Assembly: GCA_030049955.1 (NCBI GenBank)
Contig: JASIJX010000262.1
Span: 1 to 17,560 of the forward strand
Source of the DNA: Acidobacteriaceae bacterium
Lineage (GTDB): Bacteria > Acidobacteriota > Terriglobia > Terriglobales > Acidobacteriaceae
Direction of reading: 5' to 3'
DNA length: 17,560 bases
Shown here: one piece after another, positions 15,088 to 17,560 of the stretch
How positions within the stretch are numbered: position 1 is the first letter of the stretch
Layout: each line of letters opens with the position of its first letter
Notes under the pieces: generated by a model
Told to the model about the DNA's origin: nothing
What the model saw: the letters and a program-made list of their open reading frames with translations, nothing else
The model's database searches: none
Translations under genes and position numbers: made by a program

Positions 15088-15647
15088 GCTTCCTCCTCTG
15101 AGTCTTCGTCGACGTCCCAGATGGCCAAAGCATTGAGCGTGGCGAGCCAGGAGCGCAGATCGCCGACGGCAAAGGCATCGTCGCCGGCTTCGACGAAAAG
15201 GAAAAAGCGATCTTCCGAGGCGCGGGCAAACTCGCGCAGGTTAAAGACCGGATGATGCAGCAGCGGCAGCCCGGCGGACCAAAGCGAACTGACAAATGCA
15301 GAGATCGCAGCAAACAGAACCGTGAGTTCGAAGGTGATGGGAATGAAAGCCGGCCAACTGTTAAGCGGCCGGCCGCCAATATTGGTGGGATAGTCGATAA
15401 CAGCGATGTAGTACTCCATTGCGAGCGCGGTAAGCGCGCCGAGCAGACCGCCAGTGAGGGTCCAAAAGGGAACGAAGTTGGGGCCCGGAATAATCTCGTC
15501 GAGTTCCTTCACGGGATAGGGCGAGTATGTTTCAAACCGCTTCACCCCCCGATCGTGCATGTCACGCGCGGCTTCAACAAGCTGGGTCGGTGAGTCGAAT
15601 TCGAGAGCTACGGCGTAAAGGCGCTTGCCGCTCATTTGTCCAGTCAT
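15084..15647 (-). CDS. actD: Alternative complex III subunit ActD (DUF3341)
   Basis: A 187-residue protein of the DUF3341 family. It begins with a soluble ferredoxin-fold-like part (LYAVALEFDSPTQLVEAAR, then FETYSPYPVKELDE), followed by two helices (about 63-85 and 105-130), with the family loop GGRPLNSWPAFIPITFE between them. In ACIII the protein is a peripheral/membrane subunit near ActC with no cofactor. Start is ATG 15647 with GGAGG eight bases upstream; a second in-frame ATG four codons later is an alternative. It overlaps actC (15644-15647) and actE by four bases each. The C-terminus is strongly acidic (DVDEDSEEEA). Confidence 0.94.
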   Translation of the reverse strand: MTGQMSGKRLYAVALEFDSPTQLVEAARDMHDRGVKRFETYSPYPVKELDEIIPGPNFVPFWTLTGGLLGALTALAMEYYIAVIDYPTNIGGRPLNSWPAFIPITFELTVLFAAISAFVSSLWSAGLPLLHHPVFNLREFARASEDRFFLFVEAGDDAFAVGDLRSWLATLNALAIWDVDEDSEEEA

Positions 15648-17065
15648 TTTTCCGGGCCTCCGGCGGCGTCACCGCTCGAGAAAGGCAGGAGCTGACGCAG
15701 CTCAAAGATGGAAATCATAGGCAGGAAGCGAACAAAGAGCATGAAGCAGGTGACAAAAAGGCCGATCGAGCCAAGGATGACGAAGTTATCCCAGCGGGTA
15801 GCTTCGAAGTTAGTCCATGCTGAGGGGAGATAGTCCTTGTGGAGTGCGGTGATGATGATCATGAACCGCTCCATCCACATGCCGTAAAGGACGACGCACG
15901 AGACGCAGAAGAGTGGCTTGGGATTGATGCGCACCCACCGGAACCAGAGCAACTGCGGGATAAAGACGTTGCAGGTCATCGTGGTCCAAAAAGTCCACGC
16001 CTCCGGCCCGAAGGCGCGATTGTGAACCATCGCCATCTCGAAGACATCGCCGCTATACCACGCGGTGAAAGGCTCGATGACATAGGTGTAGGCGAGGATA
16101 AGACCGGTGGCCAGCATGAGCTTGGCGCAGTTGTTCAGGTGCCGCTCGGTGATGATGTTCTCGAGATGGTAGACGCTGCGTATCGGAAGGGCGAGAATCA
16201 GCACCATGGCGAAGCCGGAATAGATGGCCCCGGCGACGAAGTAGGGTGGAAAAATGGTCGAGTGCCAGCCGGGCAGGATGGCAATGGTGAAATCGAAGCT
16301 GACGACGGTGTGAACCGAAAGCACCAGCGGCGTAGCGAGGCCAGCGAGAAGCAGCGAAGCGGACTCATGCCAGCGCCAGTGGCGTGAAGCACCACGCCAG
16401 CCGAGGCTGATCACGGCATAAAAGCCATAGGCAAGGCGCGTGCGCGCGCGGTCGCGGAGGCTGGCAAGATCGGGGATCATGCCGAGGTACCAGAATAGAA
16501 CCGAGACGGTGAAATAGGTAGAAACCGCGAAGACGTCCCACACCAGCGGGCTGCGGAACTGCGGCTGTATTGTCATGGTGTTTGGATACGGCAGAATCCA
16601 GTAGAAGATCCACGGCCGGCCGAGATGAAACAGCGGAAACATGCCGGCGCAGATAACGGCAAAGATCGTCATTGCCTCCGCAAAACGATTGATGGAGTTG
16701 CGCCAGCTCTGGTTGAGCAGCAGCAGAATCGCGGAGATAAGCGTGCCCGCATGGCCAATTCCAATCCACCAGACGAAGTTGGTGATCATGTACCCCCAGG
16801 CAACGGGGATCGAGATGCCGAAGATGCCCAGGCCGCGATAGAGCAGCCAAGTGATTGAAATCAGAAAGAGAATGACGCCGGCAGCCCCCACGCCAAAGGT
16901 GCAGTACCAGAACAGTGGTGTGGGCCGGGTGAGCACGATCGAGGTGATCTGTTGCGTGACAGAGCTGAAGGTCTCAGGATGCGCGAAGACTGAGACCGAA
17001 GTGCCGGGCTCCGGCGGGCGATGGGTTGCGCGCTGCTGTTCTTCCACCGTCATGTGCGCCGTCAT
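15644..17065 (-). CDS. actC: Alternative complex III subunit ActC (NrfD/PsrC-type quinol-binding membrane subunit 1)
   Basis: A 473-residue inner-membrane protein with about ten helices, of the NrfD/PsrC family. Landmarks are WGYMITNFVWWIGIGHAGTL, FPLFHLGRPWIFYWILPYPN and PYFVAGAIYSGFAMV, which are the conserved ActC quinol-site region and adjacent loops. ActC oxidises menaquinol or ubiquinol and passes electrons to the Fe-S subunit ActB or the haems of ActA. A hydrophilic N-terminal arm of about 45 residues precedes the first helix. Start is ATG 17065 with AGAGGTG about nine bases upstream; an ATG four codons further in is less well placed. It begins six bases after actB and overlaps actD by four. 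Confidence 0.95.
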   Translation of the reverse strand: MTAHMTVEEQQRATHRPPEPGTSVSVFAHPETFSSVTQQITSIVLTRPTPLFWYCTFGVGAAGVILFLISITWLLYRGLGIFGISIPVAWGYMITNFVWWIGIGHAGTLISAILLLLNQSWRNSINRFAEAMTIFAVICAGMFPLFHLGRPWIFYWILPYPNTMTIQPQFRSPLVWDVFAVSTYFTVSVLFWYLGMIPDLASLRDRARTRLAYGFYAVISLGWRGASRHWRWHESASLLLAGLATPLVLSVHTVVSFDFTIAILPGWHSTIFPPYFVAGAIYSGFAMVLILALPIRSVYHLENIITERHLNNCAKLMLATGLILAYTYVIEPFTAWYSGDVFEMAMVHNRAFGPEAWTFWTTMTCNVFIPQLLWFRWVRINPKPLFCVSCVVLYGMWMERFMIIITALHKDYLPSAWTNFEATRWDNFVILGSIGLFVTCFMLFVRFLPMISIFELRQLLPFSSGDAAGGPEK

Positions 17066-17071
17066 CGTGTG

Positions 17072-17560
17072 CTACACCTCTTTCAGCTCGGGATTGGGAT
17101 TGCGCAGCTCGGCGAGATACGTTGTGCGCGGACGAGTGTTCAGGTCGCCGTAGAGCGCGTAATTGAGCTTTTCTGCCTTGAGCGCCGCCACCTGGCTGCC
17201 GCGCTGGTTGATGTCGCCAAAGATGATCGCCCGCGTGGGGCAGGCCTGCTGGCACGCAGTCTGGATGGTGCCGTCGAGCAGGCCTGTGTCGTTCACCTGC
17301 GCGTAGATTTCTGCTTCGCGGATGCGCTGCACGCAGTAGGTGCACTTCTCCATCACACCGCGACTGCGCACGGAGACGTCAGGATTGCGCTGCAGCTTGA
17401 TGGACTCGGTCTCCCAATCCTGAAAGAGCAGGAAGTTGAAGCGGCGCACCTTATACGGGCAGTTGTTAGAGCAGTAGCGCGTGCCGATGCAGCGGTTGTA
17501 AACCATGTCGTTCAGGCCGTCGACGGAATGATTGGTGGCCTGAACCGGGCACACCAGTTC
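17072..17560 (-). CDS. actB: Alternative complex III iron-sulfur subunit ActB, C-terminal part (5' end beyond the window)
   Basis: The frame is open to the right edge, and the first codons seen here are internal, so only the C-terminal 162 residues are present. They carry the ferredoxin-type Fe-S region: CPVQATNH, then [28 protein letters not shown] and [14 protein letters not shown], giving cysteines for several [4Fe-4S] or [3Fe-4S] clusters as in molybdopterin-oxidoreductase Fe-S subunits. In ACIII, ActB also has a molybdopterin-like domain that lacks the cofactor; that part would lie outside. The end [15 protein letters not shown] is typical of ActB. The gap to actC is six bases. Together with the downstream genes it marks the act operon; actA is expected upstream, beyond the edge. 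Confidence 0.93.
   Translation of the reverse strand, partial: ELVCPVQATNHSVDGLNDMVYNRCIGTRYCSNNCPYKVRRFNFLLFQDWETESIKLQRNPDVSVRSRGVMEKCTYCVQRIREAEIYAQVNDTGLLDGTIQTACQQACPTRAIIFGDINQRGSQVAALKAEKLNYALYGDLNTRPRTTYLAELRNPNPELKEV

Overview
The window looks like chromosomal DNA from a moderately GC-rich Gram-negative bacterium, most likely an acidobacterium (Terriglobia-type). The pointers are an Oar-like TonB-dependent receptor with an N-terminal carboxypeptidase-regulatory-like domain, an alternative complex III (ACIII, act) cluster joined to a caa3-type cytochrome oxidase cluster, and frequent TTG/GTG starts with strong Shine-Dalgarno sequences. The taxonomic assignment is inference. I see no tRNA, rRNA, CRISPR array, insertion sequence or phage gene.

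Left region (1-8154): a truncated CorC/CNNM-type CBS-domain protein (+) runs into the window. Next come a divergent pair, an RcnR/CsoR-family metal sensor (-) and a small exported His/Cys-rich protein (+), with a strong operator candidate in the sensor's promoter. The small protein is followed by an outer-membrane TonB-dependent receptor (+), a lipase-maturation-factor-family membrane protein (+), a TonB-type energy transducer (-) and, divergent from it, a NiCoT-family nickel/cobalt permease (+). Read together, these could make a complete nickel or cobalt acquisition route: receptor in the outer membrane, TonB to energise it, NiCoT in the inner membrane, and a Ni/Co-type sensor as regulator. 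The parts are recognisable, but that they work as one system is my inference.

Right region (8289-17560, all on the minus strand, transcribed right to left): actB (partial), actC, actD, actE, actF, a conserved one-helix membrane protein, a SCO copper chaperone, coxB (CuA plus cytochrome c domain), coxA (A2-type), coxC and coxD. Neighbours overlap by 1-8 bases or are separated by at most 14, so this is one tightly coupled operon that encodes quinol:cytochrome c oxidoreductase and its partner oxygen reductase. Its promoter and actA should lie beyond the right edge.

The largest non-coding stretches are 1229-1377 (operator, promoter, hairpin), 6835-7029 (divergent tonB/NiCoT promoters) and 8155-8288 (between convergent transcription units). 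No gap exceeds 300 bases.
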